From: Thermococcus paralvinellae
GTDB taxonomy: Archaea > Methanobacteriota_B > Thermococci > Thermococcales > Thermococcaceae
Direction of reading: 5' to 3'
Assembly (NCBI GenBank): GCA_015662175.1
Contig: DQUR01000216.1
Location: forward strand, 1 to 12,104
Length of the DNA stretch: 12,104 nt
Part shown: positions 5,389 to 11,868 of the stretch, piece after piece
How the letters are laid out: each line of letters begins with the position of its first letter
How positions within the stretch are numbered: position 1 is the first letter of the stretch
Translations under genes and position numbers: made by a program
The notes under the pieces: model-generated
Databases searched by the model: none
Seen by the model: the letters and a program-made list of their open reading frames with translations, nothing else
What the model was told of the DNA's origin: nothing

Positions 5389-6738
5389 ATGGTTCCTGGT
5401 TCAATTTTACTGTTGCTGTTGGCAATAGCAGTAGGGTTAATTATACTGTTTACAGGAAAGTACAGAGTGCATGCATTTTTAGTTTTGCTAGCAGCAGCAT
5501 ATTTTGTAGGAGTATTCTCAGGTCTTGGACTTGCAAAAACTGTAGACGCAATTGCGGCTGGCTTTGGTGGCACTTTAAAGTCCATTGGAATAGTGATTGC
5601 TGCAGGTACCATAATTGGTTACATTTTGGAGAAGTCCGGAGGGGCAATATCCATGGCTGAAGCTGTTCTAAAAGTTGTTGGAAAACGTAGGGTTCCCCAC
5701 GCAATGAGCATCATCGGATACATAGTCTCAATTCCAGTTTTCTGTGACTCTGGATTTGTAATTCTCTCCCCATTGAACAAAGCTTTATCCAAGAGAGCTG
5801 GAATATCATTAGCAGTTACAGCTGTGGCATTAAGTACCGGATTGTACGCCACACACACTCTTGTTCCACCAACTCCCGGCCCAATTGCTGCTGCCGCTAA
5901 TTTAAATGCAGACCTTGGGTTGGTTATCCTGCTCGGACTTATTGCATCAATTCCCGCTGCCTTAGCTGGCTTGTACTATGGCCTTAAAATTGGCAGCAAG
6001 ATAAATATTGAACCAGATATAGAGGAATCATACGAGGATTTAATTAAGAAATACGGAAAGCTTCCACCGGCAAAATGGGCTTTTGCTCCTCTGGTAGTTC
6101 CAATAATTCTGATAGTTCTAAAATCAATAGCGGATTTTCCATCCCATCCCTTTGGAACTGGTATGGTGAAAGAATTCTTCGACTTCATTGGACATCCAAT
6201 AACTGCCCTTCTTTTAGGAGTTCTGCTGTCATTTAAGCTCGTTGATAAGCTTGATGAACATGTATACGGACCAACTGGTTGGGTTGCAGAAGGATTAAAA
6301 AATGCAGCCATTATAATCTTGATAACTGGTGCTGGCGGGTCATTTGGATACGTTCTCAGACAAACTGGAATCGGAGACTACATAGGAACAATGCTCTCAT
6401 CATACCATCTTGGCTTGCTTTTACCTTTCATAATAGCAGCACTTCTGAAAACCGCTCAAGGTTCTTCAACAGTGGCAATAATCACGACTTCAGCCCTTTT
6501 AGCACCGCTATTGCCTTCTCTTGGCCTTGACACTCCATATGGGAGGGCATTGGCGGTTCTTGCCATTGGTGCAGGTTCAATGGTTGTTAGTCATGCAAAC
6601 GACAGCTATTTCTGGGTAGTTACACAGTTCTCGAACATGGAGGTTACACAGGGGTACAAACTTCATACCGTGGCAACGTTCGTTGAGGGCATTGTAGCAG
6701 CGATAATAATCCTAATATTAGGTGTAATCTTGCTTTAA
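5389..6738 (+). CDS. GntP-family permease (gluconate/glycerate-type sugar acid symporter)
   Basis: A 449-residue polytopic membrane protein with about 12-14 hydrophobic segments, normal for the family. GntP hallmarks are PVFCDSGFVIL (116-126), HTLVPPTPGP (156-165), TAQGSSTVA (in the second half) and SHANDSYFWVV near the C-terminus. Known relatives take up gluconate, glycerate, fructuronate or related acids with protons. The substrate cannot be read from sequence. The nearby dihydroxyacetone kinase system makes a C3 acid such as glycerate attractive, but this is inference. ATG 5389 follows a strong GGGGGGAG site. It converges with the TIM-barrel gene at 6831-7643. A tandem repeat beside its TATA box suggests dedicated regulation. 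Confidence 0.92.
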   Translation: MVPGSILLLLLAIAVGLIILFTGKYRVHAFLVLLAAAYFVGVFSGLGLAKTVDAIAAGFGGTLKSIGIVIAAGTIIGYILEKSGGAISMAEAVLKVVGKRRVPHAMSIIGYIVSIPVFCDSGFVILSPLNKALSKRAGISLAVTAVALSTGLYATHTLVPPTPGPIAAAANLNADLGLVILLGLIASIPAALAGLYYGLKIGSKINIEPDIEESYEDLIKKYGKLPPAKWAFAPLVVPIILIVLKSIADFPSHPFGTGMVKEFFDFIGHPITALLLGVLLSFKLVDKLDEHVYGPTGWVAEGLKNAAIIILITGAGGSFGYVLRQTGIGDYIGTMLSSYHLGLLLPFIIAALLKTAQGSSTVAIITTSALLAPLLPSLGLDTPYGRALAVLAIGAGSMVVSHANDSYFWVVTQFSNMEVTQGYKLHTVATFVEGIVAAIIILILGVILL

Positions 6739-6746
6739 GCTCAAAA

Positions 6747-6768
6747 CTTTTTACTTCTTTTTTATTTT
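6747..6768 (+). terminator. T-rich terminator after gntP
   Basis: Eight bases after the stop come ACTTTTTACTTC and TTTTTTATTTT, the T-rich tracts that end archaeal transcription without a hairpin. The remaining spacer up to 6830 shows no comparable T-run on the minus strand for the convergent gene. Confidence 0.5.
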
Positions 6769-6830
6769 CGATGAAATCTCACAATATTAAGCGGCTTTAC
6801 TAATCCTTTGAGCTTTTACACAGCTACAAC

Positions 6831-7643
6831 TCAACGCTCCAGCATCATCATCTTTTGAAAACTCTTAAGGGTTACAGGCCTGAGCCCTTTTATGAAGGAG
6901 ATTCCCCTCAGGATTGATTCGGGTGTATCATAATTTCTGATCTCAATGATTACATTTCTGGGTTTTAATAATAGCAGATGATGATAAAGGCTGAGAGGTA
7001 TTTTTCCTTCTCCCGGTGGTAGGTGATCATCTCTAGCCCCATAATTATCGTGCAGATGAAGGTGTACTATTCTGGGGAGGAGTGAATATTCACGAATGTT
7101 AATTCCATACTTGAGCGAGGTTAGAAAAGCATGGCCTATGTCTATGCAGACGGATACGTTCTGCTCTATAAACGGGAGCATCTCATGGGGAAACGCTCCA
7201 ATTCTGTTGTCACACATATTCTCTATCACAAGTTCAACCCCATATTCCTCCGCAATCGTGGCAAGTTCCATGAGCTGTATCCTTGTGTTGATAAAAGCCC
7301 TGTGATAACTTTCCCCTATATCCCCACCGTGCACAACGACGTACTTCGCGTTAAGTGTTTGAGCTATCACAAACACGTTCTCCATTATCCTTATGTTTCT
7401 CCTCGTGTTTATGCCAAGATCAACACTCACGTTCTTTCCATCGGCACAGGGAGCATGGATTGTGAAGTCCACATCGAGCGTTGCCAGATTGTGAAGCATC
7501 TCCCAGTTGATGCCATCTTCAGTAAGAACAGGGATATCATCAAACCCGAGCTCAATGACATCGATTGGAAGGTTGTCTATCGAGATTCCATTTTTAGAAA
7601 TTTCCCTAACAACATAAGAGTTCACACCTACCCTAGCTTTCAT
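6831..7643 (-). CDS. TIM-barrel sugar isomerase/endonuclease IV-like protein
   Basis: 270 residues from ATG 7643, chosen because GGGGGA sits just upstream. An in-frame TTG at 7658 is possible but overlaps that site. It belongs to the xylose-isomerase-like TIM-barrel superfamily (AP endonuclease 2 family). Visible metal-site motifs in order are HAP (H63), VVHGG (H105), IENM (E141), DIGH (D168, H171), HLHLHDN (H196/H198), DDHLPPGEG (D205, H207) and IEIR (E234). This matches the order of all nine ligands of endonuclease IV. Many sugar-phosphate isomerases/epimerases keep only four to six, but the HDN...DDHLPPGEG motif is also common in them. The length and the sugar-catabolic neighbours favour an isomerase/epimerase acting on a sugar or sugar acid. 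A DNA-repair role is not excluded. It is divergent from dhaK and convergent with gntP. Confidence 0.8.
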   Translation of the reverse strand: MKARVGVNSYVVREISKNGISIDNLPIDVIELGFDDIPVLTEDGINWEMLHNLATLDVDFTIHAPCADGKNVSVDLGINTRRNIRIMENVFVIAQTLNAKYVVVHGGDIGESYHRAFINTRIQLMELATIAEEYGVELVIENMCDNRIGAFPHEMLPFIEQNVSVCIDIGHAFLTSLKYGINIREYSLLPRIVHLHLHDNYGARDDHLPPGEGKIPLSLYHHLLLLKPRNVIIEIRNYDTPESILRGISFIKGLRPVTLKSFQKMMMLER

Positions 7644-7935
7644 TTTCCATTCCCCCAAAGGAATGAGTGATTAGCGTTTTGGTATATCCATAAAGAAAAT
7701 ATAAAGATTGTCGTAATAGACTATATTTTAATCGCTATCTACATATGTGGATATATAAAATATATAGAAAAACCTATGAGATGCCTGTACATTTTTTCAT
7801 CAAGATCAAAATTTAAAATATTTCTTTGTTGCTTGGATAAATTATCACCCTTCTAAGATATTAGAATGTTATAACAATAAAGTTATTAAGCAAAAAGGAG
7901 AATATTACAATAATTATTCCATGGGAGGGTTAAAA
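7644..7935. promoter_or_regulatory. AT-rich divergent control region between the TIM-barrel gene and dhaK
   Basis: This 292-bp spacer is visibly AT-richer than its neighbours and holds no convincing gene. On the minus strand CTTTATATTTTC (7706-7695) is a good TATA box for the TIM-barrel gene. Paired elements include TATATCCA (7683-7690) with TGGATATA (7748-7755), AAAATATA (7696-7703) with TATATTTT (7722-7729), and ATAAC (7871-7875) with GTTAT (7882-7886). CGTAAT (7712-7717) and ATTACAAT (7904-7911) resemble, on one strand or the other, the repeat beside the gntP promoter. The dhaK ribosome site GGGAGGG is at about 7923-7929. Confidence 0.4.
7871..7886 (+). promoter_or_regulatory. Inverted repeat overlapping the probable dhaK promoter
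   Basis: ATAAC-AATAAA-GTTAT is a 5-bp inverted repeat with a 6-base spacer, and GTTATAAC at 7868-7875 is itself palindromic. AAAGTTATTAAG (7879-7890) could be the dhaK TATA box, giving a start near 7910. The inverted repeat would then be a promoter-overlapping operator. It is not the TATCAC-N5-GTGATA motif of the TrmB-like glycolytic regulator. Confidence 0.3.
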
Positions 7936-8937
7936 ATGAAGAAGTTGATCAATAATCCAGAACACGTTGTTAAGGAAATGCTGGAAGGCATGGCAGCAGC
8001 CCACCCAGAACTAATAAAGGTGCATTTTGATCCGAACTTTATTTATAGGGCAGATGCGCCAATTAAGGGAAAAGTAGTATTGATCTCAGGAGGTGGTTCT
8101 GGACACGAGCCATTGCACGGCGGATATGTTGGAAAGGGCATGCTAGACGCAGCGTGTCCAGGCCAAGTGTTTACATCCCCAACACCAGACCAAATGTACG
8201 AGGCCGCTAAAACTGTAGAAGGGGGAGCAGGGATACTCTTTATAGTTAAAAACTACACGGGAGACGTAATGAACTTTGATATGGCAGCAGATCTTCTTAG
8301 AAGTGAAGGATATAAAGTGGAATCGGTTGTAATTGCAGACGATGTGGCCGTGGAAGAATCGTTGTACAGTGCTGGAAGGAGAGGTGTTGGAGGAACAGTC
8401 TTTGCTGAAAAAATAGGTGGAGCTGCTGCAGAAAGAGGATGGGCATTAGAAGAAGTCAAAAGGGTAGTTCAAAAAGTGGCGGACAACGTTAGATCAATTG
8501 GCATAGCTTTAACTCCCTGTACAGTCCCTGCCGCAGGAAAACCAACCTTTGAGCTGGGTGAAGATGAGTTTGAATTTGGAATTGGAATTCATGGAGAGCC
8601 AGGGAGAAAGAGACTAAAAATAAAGCCAGCGGATGAGATTGTACAAATGATGATGGACGCGATTTTGGCAGATATGCCTCTCGAGAAAGGAGACGAAGTT
8701 GCACTCTTAATTAATGGCATGGGCGGTACTCCACTCATGGAGCTTTATATCGTAAACAGAAAAGTTTCTCAGATATTGGACAGCATAGGCGTTAAGAGGT
8801 ACAAAACCTTAGTGGGCAACTATATAACCTCGTTAGAGATGCAGGGAGCTTCAGTGACAGTGCTAAGACTGGACGATGAGTTAAAGGAGTTGTTGGAGGA
8901 CCCTGTTTTAACACCCGCCCTAAGATGGAAGTCTTAA
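7936..8937 (+). CDS. dhaK: PTS-dependent dihydroxyacetone kinase, substrate-binding subunit DhaK
   Basis: 333 residues from ATG 7936, preceded by GGGAGGG. The upstream ATG at 7921 would place that site inside the gene, and MKKLIN is the usual DhaK start. DhaK binds dihydroxyacetone covalently as a hemiaminal to a histidine and presents it to DhaL. Visible features are RADAP (38-42), GGGSGHEP (52-59, with H57), the [13 protein letters not shown] block (74-86), KNYTGD (105-110, with D110) and GIGIHGEPG (215-223, with H219 as covalent His). D110 and H219 match E. coli Asp109 and His218. It is slightly shorter than the E. coli protein (356 residues) because an internal segment after residue about 225 is reduced. 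It is the first gene of dhaKLM. The covalent His plus the dhaL and dhaM neighbours make it a PEP-driven enzyme rather than a single-chain ATP-dependent kinase. Confidence 0.96.
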   Translation: MKKLINNPEHVVKEMLEGMAAAHPELIKVHFDPNFIYRADAPIKGKVVLISGGGSGHEPLHGGYVGKGMLDAACPGQVFTSPTPDQMYEAAKTVEGGAGILFIVKNYTGDVMNFDMAADLLRSEGYKVESVVIADDVAVEESLYSAGRRGVGGTVFAEKIGGAAAERGWALEEVKRVVQKVADNVRSIGIALTPCTVPAAGKPTFELGEDEFEFGIGIHGEPGRKRLKIKPADEIVQMMMDAILADMPLEKGDEVALLINGMGGTPLMELYIVNRKVSQILDSIGVKRYKTLVGNYITSLEMQGASVTVLRLDDELKELLEDPVLTPALRWKS

Positions 8938-8982
8938 AAGTTTTATTTTTCCCCTCTTTTAAACAAATGGCGGTGATGATCA
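8938..8982 (+). promoter_or_regulatory. T-rich spacer with ribosome site between dhaK and dhaL
   Basis: This 45-bp spacer contains GTTTTATTTTTCCCCTCTTTTAAAC before the GGTGATGATCA ribosome site of dhaL. The T-tracts could reduce read-through, and CTTTTAAAC could act as a weak internal TATA box. dhaL and dhaM, in contrast, are one base apart. Confidence 0.3.
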
Positions 8983-9621
8983 ATGAAATATACCAAGGAG
9001 TATTTTCTGAGGTTCATGGAAATATTTGCAAAACATTTGGCCGAGAATAAAGACTATTTAACCCAGTTAGACGCTGCAATCGGTGATGGTGATCACGGAA
9101 TTAACATGGATAGGGGCGCTAAAACGGCTCTACAAAGATTATCAGATACAAATCCATCCACCCCTAGCGCAGTACTTAGGACAATTGGAATGGCATTACT
9201 CTCGAGTGTTGGTGGTGCGGCAGGACCACTATATGGAACGGCATTCATGAAGATGAGCATTGCCTTGGGAAACAAAGAAGAAATTGATGATAAGGAGCTA
9301 GTTAAAGCCTTAGAGCAGGCATTATTGGGTATAAAAGGGTTAGGAAAAGCACAGGTTGGAGAAAAAACAATGGTCGATGTATGGGAACCAGTGGTGACCT
9401 TCCTAAAAGAGGAGATAATCAATGGAAACAAGGAGTTAAAAGATGTCTGCAATGAGCTCGTACTGCTTGCTGAAGAAAGGATGAAGGCTACAATCCCTAT
9501 GCAGGCAAGGAAGGGAAGGGCCTCCTATTTAGGAGAGAGAAGTATTGGACATCAAGATCCTGGAGCAACTAGTTCATATCTCTTCTTTAAGAGTCTCTGT
9601 GAAGCTTTGGGAGGGAACTGA
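8983..9621 (+). CDS. dhaL: Dihydroxyacetone kinase, nucleotide-binding subunit DhaL
   Basis: 212 residues, the normal DhaL size. DhaL keeps a tightly bound ADP that is rephosphorylated by DhaM and then passes the phosphate to dihydroxyacetone on DhaK. The Mg-binding aspartates are D30, D35 and D37 in LDAAIGDGDHG, at the same numbers as in E. coli. Other hallmarks are LLSSVGGAAGPLYGT (about 68-82), GEKTMVDVW, and the C-terminal block MQARKGRASYLGERSIGHQD followed by PGATSS. This is nearly identical to bacterial DhaL, which is striking for an archaeal protein. ATG 8983 follows GGTGATGATCA. It is one base ahead of dhaM, so the two are translationally coupled. Confidence 0.96.
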   Translation: MKYTKEYFLRFMEIFAKHLAENKDYLTQLDAAIGDGDHGINMDRGAKTALQRLSDTNPSTPSAVLRTIGMALLSSVGGAAGPLYGTAFMKMSIALGNKEEIDDKELVKALEQALLGIKGLGKAQVGEKTMVDVWEPVVTFLKEEIINGNKELKDVCNELVLLAEERMKATIPMQARKGRASYLGERSIGHQDPGATSSYLFFKSLCEALGGN

Positions 9622-9622
9622 C

Positions 9623-10012
9623 ATGCTCTCCATTTTAATTTTGTCACATAGTCCAGATGTTGCCAAGGGAGTCAAGGACATTTGTTTGCAAATGGCCCCT
9701 GAGAATGTTATCATTGAAGCCATCGGGGGAACCAAGGAAGGCAGGCTGGGCATAGATGCTGAGAGGGTAGTTTTAACCTTAAAAGAACTGATAAAGAAAA
9801 GCGATGGGGTTATTATACTTGGAGATATAGGCAGTACAATACTTGCTGCGAAGAATGCTATACAAATGTGTGATAACCCTAAAAAGGTCCGCCTGGTTGA
9901 TTCTCCCTTAGTGGAAGGTTCCGTTGTGGCGGCTGTTGAAGCTTATTTAGGATCTTCTCTGGAGGAGGTTGCAAAAAAGGCTGAAGAGGTAAAATTTGCT
10001 AGTAAGCTTTAA
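9623..10012 (+). CDS. dhaM: Dihydroxyacetone kinase phosphotransfer subunit DhaM (EIIA-Man-like domain)
   Basis: 129 residues from ATG 9623, one base after the dhaL stop, with GGGAGG upstream. A longer frame beginning inside dhaL is not needed. It is a single EIIA-mannose-type domain: ILSHSPDVAKGV places the phosphoryl-accepting His at H9, followed by IGGTKEGRLG, IILGDIGSTILAAKNA and PLVEGSVVAAVEA. It takes phosphate from HPr and rephosphorylates ADP on DhaL. E. coli DhaM is a three-part fusion with HPr- and EI-like domains. Here those functions are separate genes on the facing strand, as in Gram-positive and haloarchaeal systems. Its stop overlaps the ptsI stop by four bases. Confidence 0.94.
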   Translation: MLSILILSHSPDVAKGVKDICLQMAPENVIIEAIGGTKEGRLGIDAERVVLTLKELIKKSDGVIILGDIGSTILAAKNAIQMCDNPKKVRLVDSPLVEGSVVAAVEAYLGSSLEEVAKKAEEVKFASKL

Positions 10013-11601
10013 GTTTTAAGCTGTTTTAGCTCATAAATACGTTTTTTAACCCTTGGTACTTTTGCGGGAGCTACTGAAAACTCTTTTAAGCCTATATTGA
10101 GCAACTTTTCTATCATATGAACTTTTCCTGCAATCTCTCCACAAACTGCAACGGGCTTACCAACTCGTGACATCTTGTTTACAACAAGCTGTATCGCATT
10201 TATAATTGCTTTATCTTCATCTCTGTAATATTTTGAGACCTCCTGGTTATTTCTATCGGCCGCGAACATATACTGGGTTAAATCATTTGTGCCAATACTT
10301 ACAAAGTCGATATGCGGGATAAATTCATCTAAATTAAACACCACCGAAGGGACTTCTACCATGATCCCAACCTTAAAATTGCCAACTTTTACGCCCTCCT
10401 CTTTAAGTTCTCCTTCAATCTCCCTTATTATTTTTCTCACTTCTATGATGTCTTCCAGAATTGTCACCATTGGGATCAATATGCCCAAGTTTCCATGGGC
10501 TGAGGCTCTAATCAATGCACGGAGTTGGGTTCTCAATATATCTCTGTTTTTAAGTAGAAGTCTTACACCCCTGACTCCTAAGAAAGGATTTTCATCATTA
10601 CTAACATTCAAATATGGAAGTTTCTTATCCCCCCCAATATCCAGAAGCCTTATAATAACTTCATCGGGATAAAAGCTTTCTAGGGCTTTTTTATAAGCTA
10701 AGTATTGCTCCTCCTCTGAGGGTGGAGCTTTTCTATTTAGAAAGAGGAATTCAGTCCTAAAAAGACCAATACCATCGGCACCCTTTCTCTTGGCAAAATC
10801 AATTTCTTGCAAAACTCCAATATTTGCCATAACTTTTACATCATCAAATTTAATTAAAGAGTATTTTTCTGTCTCTGCCTTTTCTCTACTATATTTCTCT
10901 ATGAGCTCTTTAAGTATTTTAATCTCTTCTTTTGAGGGTTCAACAATTATTTTTCCATGAACAGCGTCCACGAAAACCAAGCTTCCATCATATTCTGAAA
11001 GATCTGGAACATTGAACATGAACGGGATATCCAGGGATTGTGCAAGAATAGACGCATGGCTGGTGTGAGATCCCTTTTTACATAATATGGCACCTACTCC
11101 CAGATTCTTAAACTCCACAACCTCAGAAGGGAAGATTTCCTCCAAATACACAATATCTCCTGGAGATATTCTCTTTTTCTCTTCACCGTATATTTCATAG
11201 AGAAGCTTTGTAAATACATCTTTAACGTCATGCTGTCTTTCTCTTATCAATGGATTATCAATATTAAGGAAAAGCTCTATTACCTCATCCCTTACTTTAT
11301 TTAGATCCTCTATTGTTATTTTACCATGAGAAGCCTTGTTACTTAATCTATCCCACAGAAAGGGATCATCCAGAATCATTGTATGGAATCCAAGAATTTC
11401 TTTTACCTCTTGAGATGTTTCCTTTTTAATTGCCTCCAATAATTTACTTTTCAATCTTTCTGCAGCTTTTTTTAGTTCTTCTAGCGTTATCTTCTGATCC
11501 TTTTGAAAGTCAACCTTCTTTGTCAGGATAATCAAATGTCCAAAAGCGTAGCCTTCAGAAACTATAAAGTGGGGGTGTATAATAAAAATCTTACTCGCCA
11601 C
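10009..11601 (-). CDS. ptsI: PTS Enzyme I (phosphoenolpyruvate-protein phosphotransferase)
   Basis: 530 residues from GTG 11601, chosen because GGAAGGTG lies six bases upstream. Other non-ATG starts occur at 11607, 11610 and 11619, and no ATG fits. It uses PEP to phosphorylate itself and then HPr. Numbering from GTG: phospho-His H182 in GSHTSHAS, GIGLFRTEF (PEP-binding Arg, about 277-285), NPFLGVRGVRLLL, GIMVEVPS (Mg ligand Glu about 416), GTNDLTQYMFAADRN (Asp about 440) and AVCGEIAG (Cys about 487). These and the SHTSHAS context identify EI rather than PEP synthase. It is about 40 residues shorter than bacterial EI. It stops soon after the VAPAKVPRVKKRI helix, so the usual C-terminal helices are missing. 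The N-terminal strand (HFIVSEGYAFG) is divergent. The start overlaps the end of ptsH. Confidence 0.95.
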   Translation of the reverse strand: MASKIFIIHPHFIVSEGYAFGHLIILTKKVDFQKDQKITLEELKKAAERLKSKLLEAIKKETSQEVKEILGFHTMILDDPFLWDRLSNKASHGKITIEDLNKVRDEVIELFLNIDNPLIRERQHDVKDVFTKLLYEIYGEEKKRISPGDIVYLEEIFPSEVVEFKNLGVGAILCKKGSHTSHASILAQSLDIPFMFNVPDLSEYDGSLVFVDAVHGKIIVEPSKEEIKILKELIEKYSREKAETEKYSLIKFDDVKVMANIGVLQEIDFAKRKGADGIGLFRTEFLFLNRKAPPSEEEQYLAYKKALESFYPDEVIIRLLDIGGDKKLPYLNVSNDENPFLGVRGVRLLLKNRDILRTQLRALIRASAHGNLGILIPMVTILEDIIEVRKIIREIEGELKEEGVKVGNFKVGIMVEVPSVVFNLDEFIPHIDFVSIGTNDLTQYMFAADRNNQEVSKYYRDEDKAIINAIQLVVNKMSRVGKPVAVCGEIAGKVHMIEKLLNIGLKEFSVAPAKVPRVKKRIYELKQLKT

Positions 11602-11851
11602 TAACAACACCTTCCACAACCTTTATTACGTCTTCTGCATCATCACCTTCAACTATAACCTCAATCTCAACACCTAGATCAATGCCCAGAGTTATGACAC
11701 TCAGCACGCTTTTTGCATTTACAGCCTTATCCCCATATTTAATTATGACACTGCTTTTAAATTTTGAGAGCTTTTTTACCAGTTGTGAGGCCGGTCTGGC
11801 ATGCAATCCTTCTGGATTCGTAACCATCATTTTTTTAACGATCTTTGGCAA
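11591..11851 (-). CDS. ptsH: PTS phosphocarrier protein HPr
   Basis: 86 residues from TTG 11851, with GGTGGAGGGG upstream. This gives the normal HPr length and places the active histidine at residue 17. GTG 11866 would bury that ribosome site, and ATG 11830 would make the protein too short at the N-terminus. GLHARPAS (15-22) is the active-site loop: His17 is phosphorylated by EI and Arg19 supports it. NAKSVLSVITLGIDLG contains Ser48, exactly 31 residues after the histidine, as Ser46 is after His15 in bacterial HPr. Whether any HPr kinase exists here is unknown. The gene overlaps the start of ptsI by 11 bases and follows the DUF1667-type gene by 17 bases, so the three form one operon. Confidence 0.94.
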   Translation of the reverse strand: MPKIVKKMMVTNPEGLHARPASQLVKKLSKFKSSVIIKYGDKAVNAKSVLSVITLGIDLGVEIEVIVEGDDAEDVIKVVEGVVSGE

Positions 11852-11868
11852 CCTAATCCCCTCCACCC

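Noticed and set aside
7131..7670. A 179-codon plus-strand reading frame opposite the TIM-barrel gene
   Set aside because: It is fully antisense to a protein with clear family motifs, has no ribosome site and has an unlikely composition, so it is a shadow frame.
7848..7862. TTATCACCCTTCTAAGATA-like stretch as a Thermococcales glycolytic motif (TATCAC-N5-GTGATA)
   Set aside because: Only the left half matches. The right half AAGATA is too different for a TrmB-like regulator site.
9545..9622. Longer 155-residue form of DhaM beginning inside dhaL
   Set aside because: The added N-terminus is dhaL sequence in another frame. ATG 9623 has its own ribosome site and gives the normal EIIA-Man-type start.
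10009..11601. ptsI as PEP synthase or pyruvate phosphate dikinase
   Set aside because: The phospho-His context GSHTSHAS, the length of about 530, the absence of an ATP-grasp domain and the adjacent HPr gene all point to Enzyme I.
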